Source: Neomegalonema sp. (GTDB lineage Bacteria; Pseudomonadota; Alphaproteobacteria; Rhodobacterales; Rhodobacteraceae). From it: a stretch of 39,572 bases of DNA. Where the stretch lies: assembly GCA_022760355.1 (NCBI GenBank), contig JALEGB010000053.1:1-39572 (forward strand), written 5' to 3'. Position 1 is the stretch's first letter. The number at the start of each line of letters is the position of its first letter. The translations under genes and the position numbers were made by a program. The notes beneath the pieces are model-generated. The model saw nothing but the letters and a program-made list of their open reading frames with translations. It ran no database searches and was not told the origin of the DNA. Below, one piece after another: positions 26,578-34,420 of the stretch.

Positions 26578-27495
26578 TTAGGCGACGAGTTCGCCGCGCT
26601 CTCTTCCGATGCAGAATGAATTCGTCAGCATCGCCCCGAGCGCGGCGGTTTCGGGCTGCTCCTGGGCGCTGGGGGCGTAGCGCAGGGCGATACGGCACTC
26701 CCCCAGCTCGGGCAGGTGAGATTGCGCGCCGAGTATCGTGAAGCCGGGCCGCAAGGCGCTGGCCGGCGCGGGTGAAACGGCGAGGTCGGCGGCGACGGCG
26801 GCGAGCAGGCCGGCATAGGTGTTGGAGGCGTAGGCGATCCGATAATCGATCTTCGCGGCGTCGAGCGCGTCAATCGCCATGCGCCGCCAGGCGCAGCCGA
26901 CCCGAGCAATGGCGACAGGTACTGGCGAACGGCTGGCGGCTAAGCCGCCCTGCTTACCGATCCAAACCAACGGCTCATTATAAATAAGCGCATCATCTTC
27001 GCGCCACAGGCAGTCGCCGCCAGGGGCGAGCATGGCGAGGTCAAGTTCGCCGGCGTCGAGCATGTTTGACAAGCCGATGGATGACGAGATCACCACCGAA
27101 ACGCAGACCTCGGGCTGAGCGTCGGCGAATTCGGCCAGCAGCTGAGAAAGGCGTCGCTCGCCATATTCGTCGATCGCTCCGACGCGGACATGCCCTGAAA
27201 GGGGTTCGGCGCGAAAGGCGCTGAGCGCGGCGTTGTGCGCCGCCATGATTTTGCGCGCATGCTCCTCGAATCGTACGCCATCGGATGTTAGCGTCATGCC
27301 GCGGGGCCCGCGTTCGAACAGCGTGGCGCCCAGCACTTCCTCCAGTTTTTTCAACTGCATAGAGAGCGCTGCCGGTGTGCGGCCGACTTCTGTCGCCGCC
27401 GCGGTCAGGCCGCCGCGTCGCGCCACGGCGAGAAAGGCGCGGGTCGCATCTATGTCAACGACGGCAGCGGCCGACGGGCCTTTGGCAAGCGCCAT
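26578..27495 (-). CDS. LysR-family transcriptional regulator
   Basis: A 305-residue LysR-type regulator. The N-terminal winged helix-turn-helix spans about residues 12-75 (FLAVARRGGLTAAATEVGRT, PAALSMQLKKLEEVLGATLF). The periplasmic-binding-protein-like effector domain follows (HVRVGAIDEYGERRLSQLLA, GELDLAMLAPGGDC). The ATG at 27495 was chosen because it gives the standard N-terminus and leaves two TTTAG-N5-CTAAA palindromes outside the coding region. It is divergent from a small DUF1127-like gene. In Brucella the LysR regulator VtlR controls DUF1127 genes; the analogy is mine and the ligand is unknown. The first palindrome sits only 17 bases before the start codon, pointing to autorepression. 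Confidence 0.92.
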   Translation of the reverse strand: MALAKGPSAAAVVDIDATRAFLAVARRGGLTAAATEVGRTPAALSMQLKKLEEVLGATLFERGPRGMTLTSDGVRFEEHARKIMAAHNAALSAFRAEPLSGHVRVGAIDEYGERRLSQLLAEFADAQPEVCVSVVISSSIGLSNMLDAGELDLAMLAPGGDCLWREDDALIYNEPLVWIGKQGGLAASRSPVPVAIARVGCAWRRMAIDALDAAKIDYRIAYASNTYAGLLAAVAADLAVSPAPASALRPGFTILGAQSHLPELGECRIALRYAPSAQEQPETAALGAMLTNSFCIGRERGELVA

Positions 27496-27511
27496 GTGCA
27501 GCTCTCTTTCG

Positions 27512-27526
27512 TTTAGAAACCCTAAA
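27512..27526. promoter_or_regulatory. Putative LysR operator 1 (TTTAG-N5-CTAAA)
   Basis: TTTAGAAACCCTAAA is a perfect palindrome around a 5-base centre; including flanking bases the arms are CGTTTAG and CTAAACG (27510-27528). It lies directly before the LysR start codon and matches the second palindrome 31 bp away. Confidence 0.7.
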
Positions 27527-27542
27527 CGTACCATTCAGATCT

Positions 27543-27557
27543 TTTAGATTTTCTAAA
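27543..27557. promoter_or_regulatory. Putative LysR operator 2 (TTTAG-N5-CTAAA)
   Basis: TTTAGATTTTCTAAA repeats the same half-sites and spacing as operator 1. The centres (27519 and 27550) are 31 bp apart, about three helical turns, so two dimers would sit on one face of the DNA, as expected for a LysR tetramer. Confidence 0.7.
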
Positions 27558-27631
27558 TTCAAGCCGGGGGCTAGGTCAAGCCTGACGCCAAACAGCGCGC
27601 CACAGGCCGCGCCTGACTACGGGAGAAGGTA

Positions 27632-27826
27632 ATGCCGATTTGGAGCCGCCAGAAACTGGATACGAAGCATCGAGCCGTATTTCGCAGCATGCTCGATCTA
27701 AGCCACGCAGAACTGCTGGCGCTAGGCTACAGCCCGCATTTGTTAGAGCGGAAACTGCACGCGCGATCACGCCAGATCGCGCCTATCCCGGATCCGCGAA
27801 CGGTACGTTCCAGACGTTCAAAGTAA
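27632..27826 (+). CDS. Small DUF1127-like protein
   Basis: A 64-residue basic protein. The central segment (FRSMLDLSHAELLALGYSPH) resembles the short DUF1127 motif of small alphaproteobacterial proteins, with its usual L-S-x-x-E-L-x-x-L-G pattern. It is followed by an Arg/Lys-rich tail. GGAGAAGGTA stands directly before the ATG, a good ribosome site. It is divergent from the LysR gene and probably controlled by it through the two palindromes upstream. DUF1127 proteins can bind RNA or influence phosphate, stress and sRNA networks in relatives; the role here is unknown. The family assignment is by eye and moderate. Confidence 0.65.
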   Translation: MPIWSRQKLDTKHRAVFRSMLDLSHAELLALGYSPHLLERKLHARSRQIAPIPDPRTVRSRRSK

Positions 27827-27903
27827 GCGCCCGACCGGTCGCGCAGGGACGATTCCGGCGGCCTAGGAGGGGGCGTCAACCGCCCGCTCCACCACGCCGT
27901 CGA

Positions 27904-28449
27904 TCAGCGCGGACTGCGCTTGGCCAGGATGCGTTGCAGCGTCCGGCGGTGCATGTTCAGCTTCCGCGCCGTCTCCGAGACATTGCGGTCGCACAATTCA
28001 TACACGCGCTGGATATGCTCCCATCGGACCCGATCAGCGGACATCGGTTTGTCTGGCGGCGGCGGTTTGTCGCCCGGATGCGAAAGCAACGCGTTTTCGA
28101 CGTCGTCCGCGTCCGCCGGTTTGGACAGATAGTCCACTGCGCCAAGCTTCACCGCCGCGACGGCGGTTGCGATCGCGCCATAGCCGGTAAGCACGATCAC
28201 GCGCGCGCTGTCCCGCACGGAGCGGATGGCTTCAACTACATCTAGGCCATTGCCGTCCTGCAGACGGAGATCAACGACGGCGTAGGAAGGCGGCGCGCGG
28301 CGGGCGGCGGCGACTCCGGCCGCGACGCTTTCCGCCAGCGTGACTTCAAAGCCGCGTTTTTCCATCGCGCGGCCGAGGCGCCGTCGAAAGGGTTCATCGT
28401 CATCGACGATAAGGAGCGTTTTGTCGCTATTCGTCATCAGTTGGGTCAT
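27904..28449 (-). CDS. regA: Redox response regulator RegA/ActR/PrrA
   Basis: A 181-residue response regulator. The receiver domain has the acidic pocket (LLIVDDDEP), phospho-acceptor Asp60 in YAVVDLRLQDGNGLD, the Thr in VIVLTGYG and the Lys in YLSKPADADD. A proline-rich linker leads to the short Fis-type helix-turn-helix (NVSETARKLNMHRRTLQRIL) characteristic of RegA. It controls respiration, nitrogen and carbon genes in response to quinone redox state in related bacteria. The ATG at 28449 is used; a second ATG at 28437 is equally possible. The partner kinase regB is at 30218-31663, with senC between them on the same strand as regA and an unrelated transporter gene interposed. Confidence 0.94.
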   Translation of the reverse strand: MTQLMTNSDKTLLIVDDDEPFRRRLGRAMEKRGFEVTLAESVAAGVAAARRAPPSYAVVDLRLQDGNGLDVVEAIRSVRDSARVIVLTGYGAIATAVAAVKLGAVDYLSKPADADDVENALLSHPGDKPPPPDKPMSADRVRWEHIQRVYELCDRNVSETARKLNMHRRTLQRILAKRSPR

Positions 28450-28599
28450 CCTGGTCGCTCGCCGATCGAACGCATGCCGCCACCGCGGCCCGTTTTGTCA
28501 ATCCTCTTTATACGCAGACAATTGACGTGCTGACAGGCTAGATCAAGCCGGAGCTGGCGCAACCATAGTGAATCCGGCTGGGATAGGGGCTTAAAACGA

Positions 28600-29481
28600 A
28601 TGAATCTGAAGGCGGTAATTTGGCCGGCTGTTTTTGTGTTTCTGTGGAGCACCGGCTTTATCGGCGCGCGCTATGGCCTGCCGCACGCGGATCCGATCAC
28701 GCTGTTGGCGATCCGGTTCGCGATCGTGACTGTGCTGCTGCTGCTGTTGGCGGCGGCGATTCCCCGGCGCGGCGCGGCGGCGCCGCTGCGCTGGCGCGAT
28801 GGGCCTTGGATCGCTTTGGCCGGGTTGCTGATGCACGGTCTCTATCTCGGCGGCGTGTTTGTCGCAATTTCTTGGGGGCTGGAGGCCGGCGCAGCCGCGG
28901 TTATTACCGGTTTGAGCCCTATCATCGCGGCGATCGGCGGCCGGTTGTTTTTGGGCGAAACGCTGACGCCGCTGCGGGTGCTTGGAATGGGGCTTGGCTT
29001 CGGCGGCGTTGCGTTGGTCGTTTCCGAAAAACTTGCGGCCGGTGTCGGGTCGCCCGCCGCGGCCGCGCTGTGTGTTGGGTCGGCGTTCGGTTTCGCCGCT
29101 GGCGCGTTGGTGCAGAAGGTTAAGTTGAACGGCGCGCCGCTTTTGCTCGGAAATGCGGGGCAATATGCGGCGGTCGGCGTGGTGTTCGCTGCGCTGGCGC
29201 TGTTGATCGAGCCCAATCGCGTCGAGCTGGCGACGCCGTTTATTCTTGCGATGGCCTGGCTGGTTTTCGCGCTGTCGATCGGCGCGATCCTGCTGCTGTA
29301 TGTTCTACTGCGCCGCGGTGAGGCTGGTTCAGTTTCCAGCCTCACTTTCCTGGTGCCCGGCTCGACAGCTTTCATCGCCTGGCTCCTGTTTGGCGAGACG
29401 CTGGGGCCGGAGGCGTTGGCGGGGTTTGTGCTGTCGGGGATTGGCGTCGCTTTAGTTAGCCGTCCGTCGACGCCGCGCTAG
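28600..29481 (+). CDS. EamA-family drug/metabolite exporter
   Basis: A 293-residue inner-membrane transporter with about ten helices arranged as two EamA repeats. The first is WPAVFVFLWSTGFIGARYGL to LGMGLGFGGVALVVSE. The second is AALCVGSAFGFAAGALVQKV to ALAGFVLSGIGVALVS. Such proteins export amino acids or other small metabolites; the substrate is not predictable. Its ATG has only a weak upstream purine run. It is divergent from regA, and its 3' end overlaps the convergent senC by 26 bases, so it appears inserted between senC and regA. Whether it belongs to the redox regulon is unknown. Confidence 0.9.
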   Translation: MNLKAVIWPAVFVFLWSTGFIGARYGLPHADPITLLAIRFAIVTVLLLLLAAAIPRRGAAAPLRWRDGPWIALAGLLMHGLYLGGVFVAISWGLEAGAAAVITGLSPIIAAIGGRLFLGETLTPLRVLGMGLGFGGVALVVSEKLAAGVGSPAAAALCVGSAFGFAAGALVQKVKLNGAPLLLGNAGQYAAVGVVFAALALLIEPNRVELATPFILAMAWLVFALSIGAILLLYVLLRRGEAGSVSSLTFLVPGSTAFIAWLLFGETLGPEALAGFVLSGIGVALVSRPSTPR

Positions 29482-30130
29482 GCGTCGATGATTTGGTTTT
29501 GCCGAGGCCGGATTTCTCCAGCAGCGTTTTCGCGATGACCGCCGGGTCGGTCTTCGCGTCAAACCGCGCAAGGAAGCGGCCATCGGGTCCCATCGCGTAA
29601 ACGCTTGTCGAATGGTCTACCGCGTAGTCATCCGATCCTTTGACCGGCGCTTTGCGGTAGGCGACCCGATAGCCGCGCGCAACGGCGGCGATTTCCTTCG
29701 GCGCGCCGGTCAGGGCGATGATGGCCGGATCGAAATAATCGACATAGCCCTTCAGGACTTTAGGCGTATCGCGCTCCGGGTCGACGCTGATGAAAATAAT
29801 CTGAGGGGTCAGCCCCGACCCCTTCAGCTGCGCTTTCGCTGCGGTCAGGTTCGCAAGTTCGAGCGGGCAGTAATCCGGGCAATGGGTGAAGCCGAAATAC
29901 ACCAGTGAGACCCGCCCCAGCAGGATCTTTTCATTTTTCCGCTCGCCATTCTTGTCCGTCAGCTCAAACGGGCCGCCAAACGGACTTTGCGGGCTGTCCG
30001 CCGACACGGCCCATCGGCTCGAGCCGCCGGGGGAGTAGAGGAGCGCGCCAATTGAAGCGCCCAGCACAATCGCGGTCACCCCGGCCGCGATGTAAAGCGT
30101 GATTTTGGTCCAATCCGTCGGCTGCTTCAT
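29456..30130 (-). CDS. senC: SCO1/SenC copper chaperone
   Basis: A 224-residue membrane-anchored thioredoxin-like protein for copper insertion into cytochrome c oxidase and redox signalling. It has a single N-terminal membrane helix (about 10-32, ITLYIAAGVTAIVLGASIGA). The copper ligands are Cys84 and Cys88 in THCPDYCPLE, with His173 in AVDHSTSVYAMG. The ATG at 30130 was chosen because GAGGGAC lies just before it; an in-frame upstream start at 30157 is less likely. It is divergent from regB with 87 bp between, as in the Rhodobacter reg locus. Its 3' end overlaps the convergent EamA gene by 26 bases. Confidence 0.94.
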   Translation of the reverse strand: MKQPTDWTKITLYIAAGVTAIVLGASIGALLYSPGGSSRWAVSADSPQSPFGGPFELTDKNGERKNEKILLGRVSLVYFGFTHCPDYCPLELANLTAAKAQLKGSGLTPQIIFISVDPERDTPKVLKGYVDYFDPAIIALTGAPKEIAAVARGYRVAYRKAPVKGSDDYAVDHSTSVYAMGPDGRFLARFDAKTDPAVIAKTLLEKSGLGKTKSSTPSAASTDG

Positions 30131-30217
30131 ATCGTCCCTCGATCTGGAGAGCTGCACTCGTCTTAATCCTGGCCGAGATAGGTTTATCGGCGTCTAGCAA
30201 CCAGCGGAGCGCGACGA

Positions 30218-31663
30218 ATGGCGCATCTTGGTCAAAACAAAGCGAGTGAAGCGCCCGCGGGCGATCAAAGTGATTTTGCGCGCGCGCATCCCGGCGCCGG
30301 CGTCCGGCCGCCGCGTCAGAACACCCTGGCGACGTTGCGATGGGCGGCGCTGCTCGGCCAGTCCGCGGCGGTGGCTGTCGCGGCGACGGTGCTGGATATC
30401 CGGTTGCCCTTGGGGCCGTGCGTTTTGGCGATCCTGGCTGGCGCCGCCTTTAATTTGGCGACCAACACCTATCGCGGCGGACCGCGGCGGCGGCTCAGCG
30501 AGATGGACGCGTTCCTGGCGCTGTTGTTCGATTTAAGCCAGCTGGTGGCGCTGCTCTATCTGACGGGAGGGTTGGCGAACCCGTTCGCTGTTTTCTTGCT
30601 TGCGCCCGTGACGATTTCAGCGCTGACACTCTCCATCCGTCCGACCATGATCCTGGGCGTCATTTGCGTCGCCGCGGCGAGCTTGCTGGCGTTTCATCGC
30701 ATTCCGTTGGAGAGCACCAGCGGCGCGCCGCCTGACGACAGCCTGTTGATCATCGGCTTCTGGACGGCGATTGCGTTGAGCGCGGTGTTCCAGGCTGTGT
30801 ATGCGCGGCGGATTGCGGCGGACAATCACGCGATGACCAGCGCTTTGGCGGCGACCCAGATGGCGCTGGAGCGCGAACAGCGGCTTTCTGCGATCGGGGC
30901 AATGGCGGCGGCGGCGGCGCATGAGCTGGGGACCCCATTGGCGACGATCAAGCTGGCGGCGGGGGAGTTGCGCAGCGAGCTGCAGGAAAGCCAGGAGCTG
31001 GCGGAGGATGCGGCGTTGATCGCGGAGCAAGCCGAACGGTGCCGCGAGATTCTCGCCCGCCTCTCCGCTTTGCGGGAGGAGCCGCGAGATCAGGAGCTGG
31101 AGTGGGCGCCGATGACTGCGGTGATTGATGAGGCCGCAGCGCCGCATCGTGGGCGCGGCGCACGGATCCTCGTGCGGCTGGAGGGCCTCCCGATCGATAT
31201 GGATGCGCCGGGTGGGCCGCGGCCGCGTCCACAACCCAGCGTGTCGCGCCGCGCCGAGATCATTCACGGGCTTCGCAATCTAATCCAAAACGCGGTTGAT
31301 TTCGCCGCCAGCACAGTCTGGGTGGATGTCGCGTCGACCCCGGAGGGGGTTACGGTTGAGATCGGCGATGATGGGCCCGGTTTTTCCGCCGATATTCTCG
31401 CCAAGCTCGGCGAGCCATACGCCACAACGCGGGCCCGGCCTTTGGAGATTGACGATGATGCGCAAGGCTATTTTGGCATGGGGCTGGGCGTTTTCATCTC
31501 AAAAACCCTGCTTGAGCGAACTGGGGCGCAGCTAGAGTTTCTTAACGCCGCTCAAGCGGAGGCGTCGCGGCCAGTCGTCGTTGATCCTGCGACGACGAAA
31601 ACGCGTTCTGACGGCCCAACCGGCGCTATCGTTCGCGTTTATTGGCCCGCATCTGCCGGCTGA
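30218..31663 (+). CDS. regB: Redox sensor histidine kinase RegB/ActS/PrrB
   Basis: A 481-residue membrane kinase. Six hydrophobic segments (about 40-215) carry the ubiquinone-sensing box GGLANPF (residues 117-123). The phospho-acceptor is His235 in AAAAHELGTPLATI. Cys275 in QAERCREIL matches the redox-active cysteine that switches RegB off. The ATP-binding domain is complete: N-box LRNLIQNAVD, G1 DDGPGF, G2 GYFGMGLGVFISKTL. All catalytic residues are present. GGAG lies eight bases before the ATG. It is divergent from senC, and regA is nearby. No terminator is seen after it; divL follows after 166 bp with its own likely promoter. Confidence 0.95.
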   Translation: MAHLGQNKASEAPAGDQSDFARAHPGAGVRPPRQNTLATLRWAALLGQSAAVAVAATVLDIRLPLGPCVLAILAGAAFNLATNTYRGGPRRRLSEMDAFLALLFDLSQLVALLYLTGGLANPFAVFLLAPVTISALTLSIRPTMILGVICVAAASLLAFHRIPLESTSGAPPDDSLLIIGFWTAIALSAVFQAVYARRIAADNHAMTSALAATQMALEREQRLSAIGAMAAAAAHELGTPLATIKLAAGELRSELQESQELAEDAALIAEQAERCREILARLSALREEPRDQELEWAPMTAVIDEAAAPHRGRGARILVRLEGLPIDMDAPGGPRPRPQPSVSRRAEIIHGLRNLIQNAVDFAASTVWVDVASTPEGVTVEIGDDGPGFSADILAKLGEPYATTRARPLEIDDDAQGYFGMGLGVFISKTLLERTGAQLEFLNAAQAEASRPVVVDPATTKTRSDGPTGAIVRVYWPASAG

Positions 31664-31754
31664 GTGCTGTTTTGGGACAGAATGGGTGCGAAAAGACACG
31701 CCGAATCCGCCCTTGCGCAGTTCGCGCGTGCGAAGAAACATCTCTGCTATTGTG

Positions 31755-31782
31755 TTGATAGGGGCAAAGCGTTCAATATATA
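31755..31782 (+). promoter_or_regulatory. Likely sigma-70-type promoter of divL operon
   Basis: TTGATA (31755-31760) and TATATA (31777-31782) are 16 bases apart and stand 47 bases before the divL start. The segment is AT-rich against a GC-rich background. No CtrA-type TTAA-N7-TTAA motif is seen nearby. Confidence 0.6.
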
Positions 31783-31829
31783 GCCCTCTGCAGGTAAGAT
31801 CTGAGGAGCATAAGGAGACGCGCGGGCGC

Positions 31830-33893
31830 ATGATTACGCTTCCCTTCGCCGTTGCGACATCCGCTCCCGACCTGATGTTTGGATCGGCGGCGGGTTTGAC
31901 CCCTTACATATTTGCCGGCGTCAGCGGCGCAGCCGCCATCGCTTGCGCCCTGGCTGCGCTTACCCTGCGGCGCCGGTTGCGCGCGCTGCGGACGGAGAAT
32001 GTGCGCGCGGTGCGCCAGGCGACCGCGGCGGATCTGTCGTTGGAGCGGATTTTTTTCGTCGGCCCTGAGGGCGGCCTGCGCCCCGCCACCGCAGCGACGG
32101 AGGCTGATGCGCGGGAGGCGGCGTCGGATTTGAAGGCGCAGGGTCGCGGCTCCGTGCGGTTGATTGAGCGGATGTTTGGCCGCGAAGCGGTGCGTAAGCT
32201 CGCGCCGCTGTTGGAAAGCCTTGCGCGCGAAGGGCGCGCGTTTGAGCTCAGCTCGAAGGACGCCAGCGGCGCCCCAACCCTGTATATCGGCGATATTGTC
32301 GGCGGCTTTGCGCTGCTGCGGGTTTGGCCCGAGGCGGAAACCGTGAACGGCGCGCCAGATGCGGTCGGCATGGCGGCGCGGGCGGCGACGGGGGCTTTGG
32401 CGCACGCGCCGATCGGCGTGTTGATTTTTGATGCGGAGGCGCGCCTCACGTCGGTGAACAACGCGGCGCGCCAATTGTTAAGGCTTCGGCCTGAGCGCTT
32501 GGAAGGCGCGCCCAGCCTGCGCGCGCTGATCGATAATTTGCGCGAGACGGGGCGGGTGCCCGAGCGGGCGGATTTCGCCGCCTGGCGTTCATCGGTCCTC
32601 GCCAACCCGGCTGACGCGCTGTCTCGCAGCGGGCTGTGGGTGCTCGGCAACGGCGATGCGCTGCGGGTGACGGCGGAACCCGCGGCGGGCGGCGGCTTCA
32701 TCATGTATGTGCTGGACGAAACCGGCGCCCAAGGGCTGGAGCGGCGATATCGCATTGCGATTGATGCGCGCAGAGCGACATTGGCGGCGATTGATGAGGG
32801 GCTTGCCGTGGTCGGGCCTGATGGTCGGATGCAGCTGGTGAATCCCGCCTTCGTCCGGATGTGGGGCGTACCGGCGAGCTTGTGCGATGAGCGTTCGGTC
32901 GGCGAGTTCAGCTTTGAGGATCTGATGCGCATCGCGGCCGCAGACGCTGAGCCGCAGACGCGGGACATCTGGGCTCGGGTCGATGACGCGCTGCGGGCGC
33001 AAGCGCCCCGCCGGGCGCTGACCTTCGAGGCGGATAAGGGCGATGGGGCCAGATTGCAGGTGCTGACGACGCCGCTGCCTGACGGCGCGACGCTCATCGT
33101 AATTCGCGATGTTACCGCCTCGCACCTTGGCGCAGCGGCCTTGCGCGAGCGGGCGGCGAGCCTGGAGGCGTCGGATGAGCTTAAATCCGAGTTCTTGAAT
33201 AATATCGCCTACCAGCTGCGCACACCGTTGAATGCGGCGCTCGGGTTCACGGATATGCTGCTGCAGGACATGGCCGGCGAGCTGACGGATAAGCAGCGCG
33301 AGTATGTCTCCTGCGCGCATGCGGCGGCGGATGAGCTGCGCGAACTTGTGGGCGATGCGCTGGATCTGGGCGCGTTGGCGGTCGGCTCGGCTGATCTGGC
33401 GGAGCGTCCGCTTGATCTTGGCGAAGCGGCGAACGCCGTCGCCACCGCCCTTCGGATGCGCGCGAAACGGCGCGGCGTACAATTTCAGGCGAATATCATG
33501 GCGGCGCCCGCGCCGTTTGTCGGCGATGAGCCACGCCTGCGCCACGCAGTCTTCTCCGTCGCAACATCGCTGATGGCCGCCGCGGCGGGGGCGGATGCGG
33601 TGACGCTGCGCTTTAGCGTTGAGGAGAGCGGCGCGGAGCAAGCGCAGGCCGTCATCGAAGTCTCGCTCGCCCGAGTTCGGCCGGAAGAGGGGTTTGAAGC
33701 GCTAAGCGAGGAGGAGAATGTCTCGATTCGCTTGGCGCGTCGGATTGTCGAGGCGCATGGCGCTGATCTGTCCTTGCTCGCCAACGCTGCGGGGGCCTCG
33801 GCGCGGTTTGAGTTCCCGCTGCCGACGGCCTTTACGCGCGTTGATCTGAGCTCGGATCCGGAGCGCGGATCCGCCCGCGACGATGCGGCGTGA
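31830..33893 (+). CDS. divL: DivL-like atypical kinase with tyrosine at the phospho-acceptor site
   Basis: A 687-residue membrane-anchored cell-cycle signalling protein. It has an N-terminal helix (PYIFAGVSGAAAIACALAAL, about 25-45) and PAS-like domains (around HAPIGVLIFDAEARLTSVNN and AIDEGLAVVGPDGRMQLVNP). The dimerisation helix ELKSEFLNNIAYQLRTPLNA has Tyr461 where kinases have histidine, the hallmark of Caulobacter DivL, which modulates CckA. The ATP-binding domain is degenerate: the N-box asparagine, the DxGxG loop and the GxGLGL loop are all missing (RLRHAVFSVATSLMAAAAG; EEENVSIRLARRIVEAHG). The ATG at 31830 follows AAGGAG by 12 bases; the frame extends to 31581 but that part overlaps regB. 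The tsaE-AmgK/MurU-addB context supports the call, from memory of the Caulobacter region. Confidence 0.85.
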   Translation: MITLPFAVATSAPDLMFGSAAGLTPYIFAGVSGAAAIACALAALTLRRRLRALRTENVRAVRQATAADLSLERIFFVGPEGGLRPATAATEADAREAASDLKAQGRGSVRLIERMFGREAVRKLAPLLESLAREGRAFELSSKDASGAPTLYIGDIVGGFALLRVWPEAETVNGAPDAVGMAARAATGALAHAPIGVLIFDAEARLTSVNNAARQLLRLRPERLEGAPSLRALIDNLRETGRVPERADFAAWRSSVLANPADALSRSGLWVLGNGDALRVTAEPAAGGGFIMYVLDETGAQGLERRYRIAIDARRATLAAIDEGLAVVGPDGRMQLVNPAFVRMWGVPASLCDERSVGEFSFEDLMRIAAADAEPQTRDIWARVDDALRAQAPRRALTFEADKGDGARLQVLTTPLPDGATLIVIRDVTASHLGAAALRERAASLEASDELKSEFLNNIAYQLRTPLNAALGFTDMLLQDMAGELTDKQREYVSCAHAAADELRELVGDALDLGALAVGSADLAERPLDLGEAANAVATALRMRAKRRGVQFQANIMAAPAPFVGDEPRLRHAVFSVATSLMAAAAGADAVTLRFSVEESGAEQAQAVIEVSLARVRPEEGFEALSEEENVSIRLARRIVEAHGADLSLLANAAGASARFEFPLPTAFTRVDLSSDPERGSARDDAA

Positions 33894-34420
33894 CCCCTAA
33901 AACCGGCGCAGCTCCCGGCTTCGCCGCTTATCTGCCGGACGCAAGCGCAACAGCGCGGGCGGGGGCGGCGTTGGGACGCGCGTTGCGCGGCGGCGATTGC
34001 GTGTTCCTCTCCGGTCCGCTCGGCGCCGGCAAATCCGCTCTGGCGCGCGCGGCGATCCAGGCCCGTTTAGCCGATCTCGGCCGCTATGAAGACGCGCCAA
34101 GCCCAACCTTCACGCTTGTACAGCCCTATGACGCCGGCGCGGTTGAGATCCGGCACGCGGATCTTTATCGCCTGTCGTCACCGGAAGAGGCGGAGGAGCT
34201 TGGGCTGGTCGATGAGACGGAGCAGGCGATTCTGCTGATCGAGTGGGGCGAGCGCCTGCGGGAGTTGGCGCCGCCGCGTCGGCTCGAGATCGAGCTGGCC
34301 TTTCCGCCCGATTTGGAAGGGCGATTGTTGACGGCGTCCGCGGTCGCCGCTGGCGCGCTCGATCAGAGCTGGGATCCTGTGTTTACGGCCTTGGCCGAAG
34401 CTGTTGGGAGCGGGGAATGA
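33890..34420 (+). CDS. tsaE: tRNA t6A biosynthesis ATPase TsaE
   Basis: A 176-residue ATPase that works with TsaB and TsaD to make threonylcarbamoyladenosine at position 37 of ANN-decoding tRNAs. Walker A is SGPLGAGKSALARA (about 43-56). The family segments EDAPSPTFTLVQPY, IRHADLYRLSSPEEAEELGL and ILLIEWGERL are present. The start is a GTG whose last two bases belong to the divL TGA stop, a four-base overlap. Its own stop overlaps the next start (ATGA). Both ends therefore indicate translational coupling. Length is slightly above the usual 150-160 because of a C-terminal extension. Confidence 0.95.
   Translation: MTPKTGAAPGFAAYLPDASATARAGAALGRALRGGDCVFLSGPLGAGKSALARAAIQARLADLGRYEDAPSPTFTLVQPYDAGAVEIRHADLYRLSSPEEAEELGLVDETEQAILLIEWGERLRELAPPRRLEIELAFPPDLEGRLLTASAVAAGALDQSWDPVFTALAEAVGSGE

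Noticed and set aside
27640-28245. 201-codon plus-strand frame overlapping the DUF1127-like gene and regA
   Set aside because: It overlaps the small gene in another frame and runs antisense through the RegA helix-turn-helix; the real frames have ribosome sites and family motifs.
31581-31829. Longer N-terminus of DivL starting at 31581
   Set aside because: This stretch overlaps the end of regB in another frame, contains the likely divL promoter, and encodes no domain; the ATG at 31830 precedes the membrane helix.
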